From: Halobacterium rubrum
GTDB taxonomy: Archaea; Halobacteriota; Halobacteria; Halobacteriales; Halobacteriaceae
Assembly (NCBI RefSeq): GCF_021729015.1
Contig: NZ_JAJQQZ010000003.1
Location: 434,001 to 498,000 of the forward strand
Direction of reading: 5' to 3'
DNA: 64,000 nt
Part shown: positions 24,784 through 32,866 of the stretch, piece after piece
Layout: each line of letters begins with the position of its first letter
Numbering within the stretch: the stretch's first letter is position 1
Translations under genes and position numbers: made by a program
The notes under the pieces: generated by a model
What the model was told of the DNA's origin: nothing
Databases searched by the model: none
The model's input: only the letters and a program-made list of their open reading frames with translations

Positions 24784-25590
24784 CTAAGAATCCTCGCCCA
24801 GCACGGGGATGAACTCGCGTTGCTCGGTCAGAATCTCGGGGTCGAGGTCGGCGACGAGCGTGCGTTCGTCGCGGTTGAGCGCGCGGCCGACGGCGCCGTC
24901 GGGTCGCACGACGGCTGACCGACCGGCGTAGTCGACGGTGGGTGCGTCCGGGAGGTCGCGGCGGCCGGTGCGACCGCAGCCGACGACCCAGCGCACGCCG
25001 TCGAGCGCGCGAGCCCTCAGGAGCAGCCGCCAGTTCTCGCTGTAGGTGCCCGGCCACGCGCCGACGACGAGCAGGGCGTCGACGTGCTCACGGGCGAACG
25101 CGGCACTCACCTCGACGAAGTTCAGGTCGTAGCAGGTGACGAGGCCCGCCTCGCCGACCGGCGTGTCCACGGTGACGGCGTCGTCGCCGGTCGCGAGCAC
25201 CTCGCTCTCGGCCGCCCAGAGGTGGCGCTTCCGGTAGAACGTCCGGTCGCCGTCCGGGGTCACGTAGGCGACGGTGTTGTAGTACTGGCCGTCGGCGGCG
25301 TCCTCGACGAACCCCGCGAGCAAAGCGAGGTCGTGGTCGCTGGCGTACGCTGCGAGGCGGTCGAGTTCAGTTCCGTCCCGGGTCAGGGCGGCGTCGTAGA
25401 CGCGTTCGTCGGCGACGAAGCCGGTCAGGCCGTACTCGGGGAAGAGCGCGAGGTCGACGCCGTCCTCGAGGGCGGCGAGGCGTTCGCCCACGGTGGCGAG
25501 GTTCGCGGCCGGGTCGAGGTCGGCGACGTCGGTCTGGCAGGCGGCGACGGTCGGTGCTGGCACGCGCGGACCGAGGCCGCCGACCCCCAT
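24784..25590 (-). CDS. Nitrilase-superfamily carbon-nitrogen hydrolase
   Basis: A 268-residue amidase-type enzyme. The Glu-Lys-Cys triad is visible, numbered from an alternative ATG one codon upstream: E53 in [11 protein letters not shown]122 in FYRKRHLW, and C154 in [10 protein letters not shown] further [16 protein letters not shown] and [12 protein letters not shown] match the rest of the fold. Substrates of this branch include omega-amides and N-carbamoyl compounds; none can be fixed here. It lies 22 bases upstream of the NlpC/P60 gene on the same strand, so the two may be co-transcribed and both act on amide bonds. Confidence 0.9.
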   Translation of the reverse strand: MGVGGLGPRVPAPTVAACQTDVADLDPAANLATVGERLAALEDGVDLALFPEYGLTGFVADERVYDAALTRDGTELDRLAAYASDHDLALLAGFVEDAADGQYYNTVAYVTPDGDRTFYRKRHLWAAESEVLATGDDAVTVDTPVGEAGLVTCYDLNFVEVSAAFAREHVDALLVVGAWPGTYSENWRLLLRARALDGVRWVVGCGRTGRRDLPDAPTVDYAGRSAVVRPDGAVGRALNRDERTLVADLDPEILTEQREFIPVLGEDS

Positions 25591-25659
25591 CAAGCCCCCG
25601 GAGCAATCTTTCTTCGATTTTGAGTAAACTCTTTACCGGCCGGCTGCCAAGGGTCGCAC

Positions 25660-27102
25660 ATGGAGCAAAACGCAATCCACCGCCGCGAGCGACCCTTCGT
25701 GGCCGGTGAGTGGGTGTCCGACGGGGACCCGATGCCCGTCTCGGACCTCGCAGACGGCGGCACGTTCGCGTCCGTCGCCGCCGCCAGCGCGGGCGACGCC
25801 AAGCGCGCGCTCGCCGCGGCAGACGACGTCCAGTCGCTCCTCCGGGAGACGACGGTGCCCGAGCGCGTCGAGTGGCTCGAAGCCATCGCCGACGGCATCC
25901 GCGCCCGCGAGGACGAACTCGCGGAGGTCATCGTGCGGGAGGCGGGCAAACCCATCTCCAGCGCGCGCGGCGAAGTCCAGAGTGCCGCCGAGCGCTTCGA
26001 GCGCGCAGTCGGCGAGATTCGCCACCTCAAGGGAGAGTACCGCGAGGGCACGACGGCCGGCCACGAGGACTGGCGCGCCGTCGTCAAGCACGAGCCGATG
26101 GGGACCGTGCTGTGCATCTCCCCGTACAACTACCCTCTCGCGACTACGGCGCTGCAGGTCGCGCCGGCGCTGGCCGCCGGCAACGCCGTCGTCGTGAAGC
26201 CCGCGAGCAAGACGCCCGTCAGCGCCGCCATCCTCGCGGAAATCGTCGCCGAGGCCGGCCTCCCGGCCGGCGCGTTCAACTTCGTGCCCGGTGAGTCCAG
26301 CGTCGTCGGCGACCCGCTGGCGTCGGACAGCCGCGTGGACGCTATCGCGATGACGGGGTCGTCGGGCGCCGGCGAGCACGTCGCCCGGCAGTCCGGCATC
26401 ACCCGGCTCCACATGGAGCTCGGCGGGAACGCGCCGGCCATCGTCTTCGAGGACGCCGACCTCGACGACGCCGCCAGCGCCGCAGCGAAGGGGTCGCTGA
26501 AGTACGCGGGCCAGCGGTGTTCGGCCGTCTCCCGCGTGCTCGCTCACGAGTCAGTCCACGACGACCTCGTGGCGCGCGTCGACGACGCGATGGACGACTG
26601 GACGGTCGGCGACCTCTTCGAGGAAGACACCGACCTCGGGCCGCTCGTCAGCGGCGACCAGGTCGACTGGGTCGCCGAACTGGTCGACGACGCCGTCGAC
26701 CGCGGCGCGACCGTCGTCCGCGGCGGCCAGCAGTACGAGGACAACGGCGTCCACTACTACGAGCCGACGCTGCTCGCCGACGTTCCCCGGGACGCCCGCA
26801 TCGTCGACGAGGAGCAGTTCGGTCCGGTCTGCGCGGTCACGACCATCGAGGATGAGGACGACGCTCTCGACCTGGCGAACCGCTCGGACCTCGCGCTGGA
26901 CGCCGCCGTCTTCACCAGCGACCACGACCGCGCGATGCGGGTCGCCGAGCGCGTGAACGCCGGCGCCGTCCGCATCAACGGCGCACCGAGCCACGGCCTC
27001 GGCGACGTGCCGTTCGGCGGCAACGACGCCTCCGGCATCGGCCGCGAGGGCCTCGACTCGACCATCCACGAGTTCGTCCGGAAGAAGTCCATCGTCCTCT
27101 GA
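25660..27102 (+). CDS. Aldehyde dehydrogenase (GAPN/lactaldehyde dehydrogenase-like)
   Basis: A 480-residue NAD(P)-dependent dehydrogenase. General base E253 is in LHMELGGNAPAIVF, nucleophile C287 in AGQRCSAVSR, and the cofactor site in VVVKPASKTPVSA and MTGSSGAGEH. The C-terminal DVPFGGNDASGIGREGL is the usual oligomer segment. The pattern resembles archaeal non-phosphorylating glyceraldehyde-3-phosphate or lactaldehyde dehydrogenases, but the substrate cannot be settled from sequence. A TAAACT box near 25628 predicts a short leader. It converges with the ZIP gene. Confidence 0.92.
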   Translation: MEQNAIHRRERPFVAGEWVSDGDPMPVSDLADGGTFASVAAASAGDAKRALAAADDVQSLLRETTVPERVEWLEAIADGIRAREDELAEVIVREAGKPISSARGEVQSAAERFERAVGEIRHLKGEYREGTTAGHEDWRAVVKHEPMGTVLCISPYNYPLATTALQVAPALAAGNAVVVKPASKTPVSAAILAEIVAEAGLPAGAFNFVPGESSVVGDPLASDSRVDAIAMTGSSGAGEHVARQSGITRLHMELGGNAPAIVFEDADLDDAASAAAKGSLKYAGQRCSAVSRVLAHESVHDDLVARVDDAMDDWTVGDLFEEDTDLGPLVSGDQVDWVAELVDDAVDRGATVVRGGQQYEDNGVHYYEPTLLADVPRDARIVDEEQFGPVCAVTTIEDEDDALDLANRSDLALDAAVFTSDHDRAMRVAERVNAGAVRINGAPSHGLGDVPFGGNDASGIGREGLDSTIHEFVRKKSIVL

Positions 27103-27134
27103 GGCGGCCACTCCGACCGCCGCCTTCGCCGTTT
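27103..27134. terminator. Possible bidirectional terminator
   Basis: GGCGG (27103-27107) and CCGCC (27117-27121) can pair, followed by TTTT at 27131-27134 in the 34-base gap between convergent aldehyde dehydrogenase and ZIP genes. Archaeal termination depends mainly on T-tracts, so this is weak. Confidence 0.3.
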
Positions 27135-27136
27135 TG

Positions 27137-27937
27137 CTACGCGAACAGCAGCATCGGGACCATCCCGAGGATGCCGACGACGAGGCCGACAGCGAGTTCG
27201 CGGGTGCCGCCGTTCGGGAGGCGACGCCCGACCTCGCGGGCTTCCGGCAGGAACTCGCTGACCACGAGGAACACCATCGCGCCGCCGGCGAAGCCGTAGC
27301 CGAACGGCAGCGCGGCCCGGGCAATCTGGACGAAGATGTAGGAGATGGCGGCGCCGATCGGCTGCGGAACGCTGGTGAAGACGGCGACGGCGACGAGCGT
27401 CCAGCGGCGCGCGCCGTGTTCGTGCAGCGGGATGGACACCGCCAGCCCCTCCGGAACGTTGTGGATGGAGATGGCGATGGTCATGAACACTGCGAGGACG
27501 GGGACCGTGAACCCCGCAATCGGGATGCCACCCTCGAGGCCCATGTCGGCGAAGGAGACGCCGACGGCGACGCCCTCTGGGAACGAGTGGACGGTGAGCA
27601 CGCCGGCGATGAGCACGAGCTTCTTGAAGTCGGCGGCCGCGATCTCCCGGGGTTCGAACTCGTGGTCGTCGATGATGCGTCCCGCCACGAGCACGAGCGC
27701 GACGCCGACGAGCGCGCCGAGCCCGATTTGAACCGGGCCGCCGTAGTTCAGGGCCTCCCGGAACAGGCCGAAGCCGGACGCGGAGAGCATGATGCCGGAC
27801 GCGAGTCCCCAGAGGCCGACGCGCCACCGGTCGTCGACGTCGTCGACGAAGAAGAACGGGAGCGCCCCGAGGCCCGTCGCCAGGTCCGTCAGGAGGCCGG
27901 CGACGAAGACGAACGCGAGCTCCCCGGTCAGTACCAT
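27137..27937 (-). CDS. ZIP family metal transporter
   Basis: A 266-residue membrane protein with eight hydrophobic helices that imports divalent metals such as zinc, iron or manganese. The metal-binding helix pair is visible as LIAGVLTVHSFPEGVAVGVS and TIAISIHNVPEGLAVSIPL; the HSFPEG and HNVPEG motifs are diagnostic. A cytosolic DDHEFEP loop precedes them. The gene is divergent from mazG, and the shared 105-base intergenic region holds a 21-base palindrome and a second DtxR-like half-spaced site, so metal-dependent control is likely. Confidence 0.92.
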   Translation of the reverse strand: MVLTGELAFVFVAGLLTDLATGLGALPFFFVDDVDDRWRVGLWGLASGIMLSASGFGLFREALNYGGPVQIGLGALVGVALVLVAGRIIDDHEFEPREIAAADFKKLVLIAGVLTVHSFPEGVAVGVSFADMGLEGGIPIAGFTVPVLAVFMTIAISIHNVPEGLAVSIPLHEHGARRWTLVAVAVFTSVPQPIGAAISYIFVQIARAALPFGYGFAGGAMVFLVVSEFLPEAREVGRRLPNGGTRELAVGLVVGILGMVPMLLFA

Positions 27938-27965
27938 GCCAGAGGGTTATCGAGCACACCCAAAA

Positions 27966-27986
27966 CAGTTTCCGAATCGGAAACTG
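27966..27986. promoter_or_regulatory. 21-base palindrome between ZIP and mazG genes
   Basis: Perfect inverted repeat: arms CAGTTTCCGA and TCGGAAACTG around a single central A. It lies 29 bases before the ZIP ATG (27937), overlapping where its TATA box should be. Next to it, 27991-28003 reads TTGGG-AAG-CCTAA, a DtxR-like site with a 3-base instead of 4-base spacer. Confidence 0.65.
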
Positions 27987-28042
27987 AACTTTGGGAAGCC
28001 TAAACCACGTGGTTGAAGTCGCAGTCCGTCGACGCCACCGGC

Positions 28043-28345
28043 ATGGACGAACAAGCGCGCGTCGCGGCGTTCCTCGCCGACCACGACCTCCACGCACCAC
28101 CGGAGCACCGCGTCCTCGACCTCACCAGCGAGGTCGGTGAGCTCGCGAAGAACGTCAACGAGACCACCGACTACGGCGCCACGGCCGGTGCCGACGTCGA
28201 CCGCGACGAGCTCGGCGACGCCCTGTTCTGTCTGCTCGCGCTCGCCGACGAACTCGACTACGACGCCGGCGACGCCCTCGACGAGGCCCTCGAGAAGTAC
28301 GAGGACCGGCTCCACCAGTCGGGGACGGCCGGCTCCGGCGAGTGA
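28043..28345 (+). CDS. MazG-like nucleotide pyrophosphohydrolase
   Basis: A 100-residue helical protein with the MazG/dUTPase-like metal motif: DLTSEVGELAKNVNE (EExxE-like) and RDELGDALFCLLALADEL (ExxD). It would hydrolyse NTPs or dNTPs to the monophosphate and pyrophosphate, for housecleaning. ATG at 28043 begins the conserved part; the upstream ATG at 28013 would add ten unrelated residues. Confidence 0.85.
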   Translation: MDEQARVAAFLADHDLHAPPEHRVLDLTSEVGELAKNVNETTDYGATAGADVDRDELGDALFCLLALADELDYDAGDALDEALEKYEDRLHQSGTAGSGE

Positions 28346-28450
28346 CTGGCGAGACCGCTGGTGACCCGGTCCCAGACCACCACGAGAGCCCCGGACTGTC
28401 ACGAATCATCGTGGGAGAGCGGTTCTCCCGCCACGGGAACGTCGCCCAGA

Positions 28451-28456
28451 TTTAAG
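28451..28456 (+). promoter_or_regulatory. TATA box of the acd operon
   Basis: TTTAAG centred 27 bases before the GTG at 28481. It fixes GTG 28481 as a leaderless start, in preference to the upstream ATG at 28361, which would lie before the transcript. Confidence 0.6.
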
Positions 28457-28480
28457 CCGGCGTCTGCCCTCGGTCCACGT

Positions 28481-30583
28481 GTGAAGACACAAGAAGACGC
28501 AGGCGGGCTGTTCGCCCCCGAGCGGGTCGCGGTGGTCGGTGCGACCGACCGCGAGGGGTCGATCGGTCGCGCCATCGTGGACAACCTCGGGGACTTCGAC
28601 GGCGAGGTCGTCGCAGTCAACCCCGGCCGCGACGAGGTACTCGGGTACACCTGCTACCCGGACCTCGGCGAGGCACCAGCGGTAGACCTCGCGGTCGTCG
28701 TCGTGCCGCCCAGCATCGTCGTGGACGCCGTCCGCGACGCCGGCGAGGCGGGCGTCCGGAACGTCGTCGTCATCACCGCCGGGTTCAGCGAGACCGGCGG
28801 CGAGGGCGCCGACCGCGAGCGCGAGCTCGTCGAGGCGGCCGAGGAGTACGACCTCAACCTCGTCGGCCCCAACAGCCTCGGCGTGCTGTCGACGCCGACC
28901 GGACTGAACGCCACGTTCGGCCCGTCGAACGCGCTGGACGGCAATCTCTCGTTCATGAGTCAGTCCGGGGCGTTCATCACGGCCGTCCTCGACTGGGCGA
29001 ACGACCAGGGTATCGGCTTCAAGGACGTCGCCAGCCTCGGCAACAAGGCAGTCCTCGGCGAGACGGACTTCATGCGAGCCTGGGGCGACGATCCCGAGAC
29101 CAACGTCATCCTCGGCTACCTCGAGGGTATCGACGACGGCCGCGAGTTCATCGACGCGGCCCGCGAAGTCACGACGGAGACGCCGGCGGTCGTCGTGAAG
29201 TCCGGCCGCACGGAGGCGGGCGCGCAGGCGGCGTCCTCCCACACGGGGACCATCGCCGGCAGTGAGGCCGCCTACGAGGCGGGCTTCCAGCAGGCCGGCG
29301 TCGTCCGCGCGGAGAACGTCCAGGAGCTGTTCGACTTCGCGCGAGCGCTGGACGGCCTCCCGATGCCGGACTCCGAGAACGTCGCCGTCGTCACGAACGC
29401 CGGCGGCCCGGGCGTGATGGCGACCGACGCCGTCGGCGACTCCCGGCTGTCGATGGCGTCGTTCCAGGACGAGACACTCGACGCCCTCGACGAGTCGCTG
29501 CCCGACGAGGCGAACGTCTACAACCCCGTGGACGTCATCGGCGACGCCGAACTCGACCGCTTCCGGTCGGCAATCGACACCGTGCTCGCCGACGACAACG
29601 TCGGCTGCGCGCTCGTGCTGTCGGCGCCCACGGCGGTCATCGACTACGCCGAACTCGGCGAAGCCGTCGTCGACCTCCAGGCGGAACACGACAAGCCCGT
29701 CGTGACCTGCCTGATGGGCGGCGAACGCACCGACCGAGCCGCGGGCGTGCTCCGGGAGGCCGGCATCCCGAACTACTTCGACCCGGCGCGCGCCATCGGC
29801 AGCCTCGACGCGCTCGCCGTCCAGCGCGAGGTCCAGGCCCGCGACTACCAGGCACCCACCGAGTTCGACGTCGACCGCGAGGCTGCCCGGGAGATTCTCG
29901 AGGACGCCGCCGACCGCGGCGCCACCCGGCTCGGCGTCGAGGCGATGGACCTCCTGGACGCCTACGGCATCCCGACGCCGGAGGGCGACGTCGTCGACGA
30001 CCCCGCGGACGCCCGCTGGGTCGCCAACGACATCGAGGGCGACGTCGTCATGAAGATCGTCAGCCCCGACATCCTCCACAAGTCCGACATCGGTGGCGTC
30101 AAGGTCGGCGTCTCCGACGAGGACGTCGCCGACGCCTACGAGGACCTCGTCACGCGCGCCAAGAACTACCAGCCCGACGCCACCATCCTCGGCGTGCAGG
30201 TCCAGGAGATGGTCGACGTCGACGCGGGCACGGAGACCATCCTCGGCATGAACCGCGACCCCCAGTTCGGACCGCTGCTACTGTTCGGTCTGGGCGGCAT
30301 CTTCGTCGAGATTCTCGAAGACACCAGCGTCCGCGTCGCTCCCGTCTCGGACCGCGAGGCCGGCGAGATGATCGACGACCTGGACTCCGCGCCGCTGCTG
30401 CGGGGCGCCCGCGGCCGCGACCCGGCCGACGAGGCCGCCATCACGGAGAGCATCCAGCGGCTCAGCCAGCTGGTCACCGACTTCCCGGCCATCCTCGAAC
30501 TGGACGTCAACCCGCTGCTCGCCACGGGCGACGGCGCGACGGCACTGGACGTGCGACTCACCATCGACCCTGAGGAACTATGA
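28481..30583 (+). CDS. acd: Acetate--CoA ligase (ADP-forming)
   Basis: A 700-residue fused enzyme that converts acetyl-CoA, ADP and Pi to acetate, CoA and ATP, the archaeal route of acetate formation. The order is CoA-binding domain (RVAVVGATDREGSIG; PNSLGVLSTPTGLNATF), succinyl-CoA-ligase-like domain with phosphohistidine region (SSHTGTIAGSEAAYEAGFQQ; TNAGGPGVMATDA), and C-terminal ATP-grasp domain (VVMKIVSPDILHKSDIGGVK; GLGGIFVEILEDTSVRVAPV; LDVNPLLATGDG). Length equals the haloarchaeal alpha-beta fusion. Start is GTG 28481, placed by the TATA box. It overlaps the next gene by 4 bases. Confidence 0.95.
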   Translation: MKTQEDAGGLFAPERVAVVGATDREGSIGRAIVDNLGDFDGEVVAVNPGRDEVLGYTCYPDLGEAPAVDLAVVVVPPSIVVDAVRDAGEAGVRNVVVITAGFSETGGEGADRERELVEAAEEYDLNLVGPNSLGVLSTPTGLNATFGPSNALDGNLSFMSQSGAFITAVLDWANDQGIGFKDVASLGNKAVLGETDFMRAWGDDPETNVILGYLEGIDDGREFIDAAREVTTETPAVVVKSGRTEAGAQAASSHTGTIAGSEAAYEAGFQQAGVVRAENVQELFDFARALDGLPMPDSENVAVVTNAGGPGVMATDAVGDSRLSMASFQDETLDALDESLPDEANVYNPVDVIGDAELDRFRSAIDTVLADDNVGCALVLSAPTAVIDYAELGEAVVDLQAEHDKPVVTCLMGGERTDRAAGVLREAGIPNYFDPARAIGSLDALAVQREVQARDYQAPTEFDVDREAAREILEDAADRGATRLGVEAMDLLDAYGIPTPEGDVVDDPADARWVANDIEGDVVMKIVSPDILHKSDIGGVKVGVSDEDVADAYEDLVTRAKNYQPDATILGVQVQEMVDVDAGTETILGMNRDPQFGPLLLFGLGGIFVEILEDTSVRVAPVSDREAGEMIDDLDSAPLLRGARGRDPADEAAITESIQRLSQLVTDFPAILELDVNPLLATGDGATALDVRLTIDPEEL

Positions 30584-31647
30584 CAGACACCAACACGCTA
30601 CTCGTCACGTCGACCGACGCAGGCACCGGCAAGACCGCCGTCTCGCTCGCACTCGCGCGACTCGCCGCCGAGCGCGACCAGACGGTCGGCTACATGAAAC
30701 CGAAGGGCACCCGGCTCCAGAGCAACGTCGGGAAGACCCTCGACGCGGACCCGATGCTCGCCCGCGACCTCCTCGACCTCGACGCCGAGATGCACGACCT
30801 CGAACCGGTCGTGTACTCGCCGACGTTCGTCCAGGGCGCCATCCGCGGCCGCGAGGACAACGAGGAACTCGCCGACCGCGTCCGCGAGGCGTTCGACGGC
30901 CTCGCCGAGGACCGCGACTTCATGGTCGTGGAGGGCGCCGACGACCCCGCGACGGGCGGCATCGTCGACCTGACCGACGCCGACATCGCCGAACTGCTGG
31001 ACGCGCGCGCCATCGTCCTCGCCCACTACGAGGAGCCCGGCGACGTCGACGACGTGCTCGCCGCCGCCGAATCGCTGGGTGATCGCTGTGCGGGCGTCGT
31101 GTTCAACGCCGTCGAGGACGCCGCCTACGACGACGTCGAGAGCGAGGTCGCGCCGTTCCTCGAGGCCCGCGGCATCCCCGTGCTCGGCGTGCTCCCCGTC
31201 GAGCGCGAACTCGCGGGCGTCAGCGTCGCGGACCTCGCGTCCGACCTCGGCGCGACCCTGCTGACCGAGGACAGCGGCGAAGAAGACGTCGTCGAGCGGT
31301 TCCTCGTCGGCGCGATGAGCGGCGAAGCCGCGCTCAGCCACTTCCGGCGCACGAAGGACGCCGCCGTCATCACGGGCGGCGACCGCGCGGACGTCCAGAC
31401 GGCCGCCCTCGACGCGCCCGGCATCCGGTGTCTCGTGCTCACGGGCGGCCACCGCCCGCCGGGCGCCGTGCTCGGGAAAGCCGCGGACGCTGGCGTACCG
31501 GTGCTGTCGGTGCAGTCGGACACGCTCACGACGCTCGAACGTGCCGAAGGCCTCGTGCGGGGCGGTCGCGTCCGCGACGAACACACCGTCGACGTGATGC
31601 AGCGGCTCCTCCACGACCACGCCGACGTCGACCGGCTCATCGACTGA
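30580..31647 (+). CDS. Pta-N/BioD-like P-loop protein with DRTGG domain
   Basis: A 355-residue protein with an N-terminal dethiobiotin-synthetase-like P-loop (LLVTSTDAGTGKTAVSLALA), a MVVEGADDPATGG segment, and a C-terminal DRTGG domain (AALSHFRRTKDAAVITGGDRAD...LVLTGGHRPPGAV). This is the regulatory half of phosphotransacetylase without the catalytic domain. Since it is translationally coupled (ATGA overlap) to ADP-forming acetyl-CoA synthetase, it may sense energy or nucleotides and adjust acetate metabolism. The regulatory role is inference. Confidence 0.9.
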   Translation: MTDTNTLLVTSTDAGTGKTAVSLALARLAAERDQTVGYMKPKGTRLQSNVGKTLDADPMLARDLLDLDAEMHDLEPVVYSPTFVQGAIRGREDNEELADRVREAFDGLAEDRDFMVVEGADDPATGGIVDLTDADIAELLDARAIVLAHYEEPGDVDDVLAAAESLGDRCAGVVFNAVEDAAYDDVESEVAPFLEARGIPVLGVLPVERELAGVSVADLASDLGATLLTEDSGEEDVVERFLVGAMSGEAALSHFRRTKDAAVITGGDRADVQTAALDAPGIRCLVLTGGHRPPGAVLGKAADAGVPVLSVQSDTLTTLERAEGLVRGGRVRDEHTVDVMQRLLHDHADVDRLID

Positions 31648-31667
31648 ATCGGGATTCCCGGAGGCTG

Positions 31668-32066
31668 CTACACCAGCGCGTCCGGCTCCACCCAGACGAC
31701 GAACCGGTCGTCACGGCGAATGACGCCTCGCGTCGTCTCGGACGCCGCGGACTCGTCGAGGTCGGCTTCCGCGACCGCCTCGACCTCGTGGACGTCGTCG
31801 ACCAGCAAGCCCGTGGCGTCGTGGTCGGACAGCACCACGATGCGGGTGCCGTCCGGCTCGCCGGACTCGTCGAGGTGTACCCGGGGGTCGACGACCGTCG
31901 TCGTCTCTCCGCGGAGGTCGACCACGCCGACCACGTGCGCCTCGGAGTTGGGAATCGAGGTCACTTCCTCGTCCGCGTCCACGATCTCGTCGACGTGTGC
32001 GATGTCGATGCAGTACCGGCCCTCGCCCAGGGAGAACTCCAGCACGTCCGTCTCGTCGTCGGCCAT
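31668..32066 (-). CDS. cheW2: Chemotaxis coupling protein CheW (second copy)
   Basis: A 132-residue single CheW domain linking Htr transducers to CheA. VLEFSLGEGRYCIDIAHVDEIV, VVGVVDLRGETTTVVDPRVHL and TRGVIRRDDRFVVWVEPDALV are the conserved strands. ATG at 32066 starts the domain; the frame upstream to 32276 runs through the divergent promoter and is discarded. A second, longer CheW is encoded at 55352-55888. It is at the outer edge of the motility island, separated from arlJ-F by the HTH gene and minD. Confidence 0.93.
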   Translation of the reverse strand: MADDETDVLEFSLGEGRYCIDIAHVDEIVDADEEVTSIPNSEAHVVGVVDLRGETTTVVDPRVHLDESGEPDGTRIVVLSDHDATGLLVDDVHEVEAVAEADLDESAASETTRGVIRRDDRFVVWVEPDALV

Positions 32067-32154
32067 AGGCCCGAATCGGCGGCCGGCCGAATTAAGCGTT
32101 TGGTTGACGCCAACCCCGACACTCTTTTTTCGGGCGGGTCCCATTTCCTTCTCG

Positions 32155-32502
32155 ATGGACCCGGTGGACGTGTTGCGGGTACTCGGCAACAAGTACAACG
32201 CCGAGATACTCGAAGCGACGCACGCGCCGAAGTCCGCCCAGGAACTCAGCGAGGAACTGGACATCCCGATCGCCACCAGTTACCGGCGCATCGAGGAGCT
32301 CAGCGAACACGACCTGCTCAAACTCGAGGGCAAGGAGCTCTCCGACGAGGGCCGCCGCACGAAGGTCTACCGGCGGCAGGTCGACGAGATCAGCGTCCAG
32401 TTCGGCGTCGACGAGACGACCATCGACACCAAAGAGCGCACCGAAGCGAAGAACGCGCTGGTCGACGTCTGGAGTGACCTCGGGGCAGACGGCGGCGATT
32501 GA
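32155..32502 (+). CDS. ArsR-like winged-helix regulator
   Basis: A 115-residue DNA-binding protein: MDPVDVLRVLGNKYNAEILE, THAPKSAQELSEELDIPIAT with recognition helix SYRRIEELSEHDL, then a wing (GKELSDEGRRTKVYRR) and a dimerisation helix. It is followed by a small three-helix membrane protein (32571), a pairing common in haloarchaea. It is divergent from cheW2 at the edge of the taxis island and could regulate it, but targets are unknown. Confidence 0.87.
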   Translation: MDPVDVLRVLGNKYNAEILEATHAPKSAQELSEELDIPIATSYRRIEELSEHDLLKLEGKELSDEGRRTKVYRRQVDEISVQFGVDETTIDTKERTEAKNALVDVWSDLGADGGD

Positions 32503-32570
32503 TTCTCGCGGCTAATAATCACGCCCCTACATTTTTAGGCAACCTCGGGGTGATTTAGGGTAAGACCCGC

Positions 32571-32852
32571 ATGCGTCTCATCGAAGCACTCTACCTGTTG
32601 TTCAGCGGGACCCTCGCGGTCGCCGGCCTCAGCATGGTCGCGTTCGCGGTACGCGCCTACAGGGACACGGGCCGGTCGTCCATGATGCACCTCTCGGCCG
32701 GCTTCGGGCTCGTGGTCGCGGCCGCGGTCGGCACGACCGTCCTGGCGTTCCTCACTGGATTCGAACGGACTCGAACGCTCCTCACGGCGAACTACTTCAT
32801 CACGACCGCTGGCTACGTGTTCCTGATGTACAGCATCGTCCGGTCGAGCTAG
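32571..32852 (+). CDS. Small membrane protein, DUF7521-like
   Basis: A 93-residue protein with three hydrophobic helices (about 5-25, 38-60, 70-90) and a short basic loop, AYRDTGRSSMMHLSAGFGLV. This size and topology, downstream of an ArsR-like HTH gene, match the haloarchaeal DUF7521 group of unknown role. It may tether or sense for the regulator. AT-rich promoter elements precede it (TTTTTAGG near 32535). Confidence 0.75.
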   Translation: MRLIEALYLLFSGTLAVAGLSMVAFAVRAYRDTGRSSMMHLSAGFGLVVAAAVGTTVLAFLTGFERTRTLLTANYFITTAGYVFLMYSIVRSS

Positions 32853-32866
32853 CGCCCTAGGCCGGA

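Noticed and set aside
32530-32552. TTAGG-like sequence (TTTTTAGGCAACCTCGG) considered as a further DtxR operator
   Set aside because: Spacer is 3 bases and the right arm is broken (CCTCG), so it falls below the other sites.
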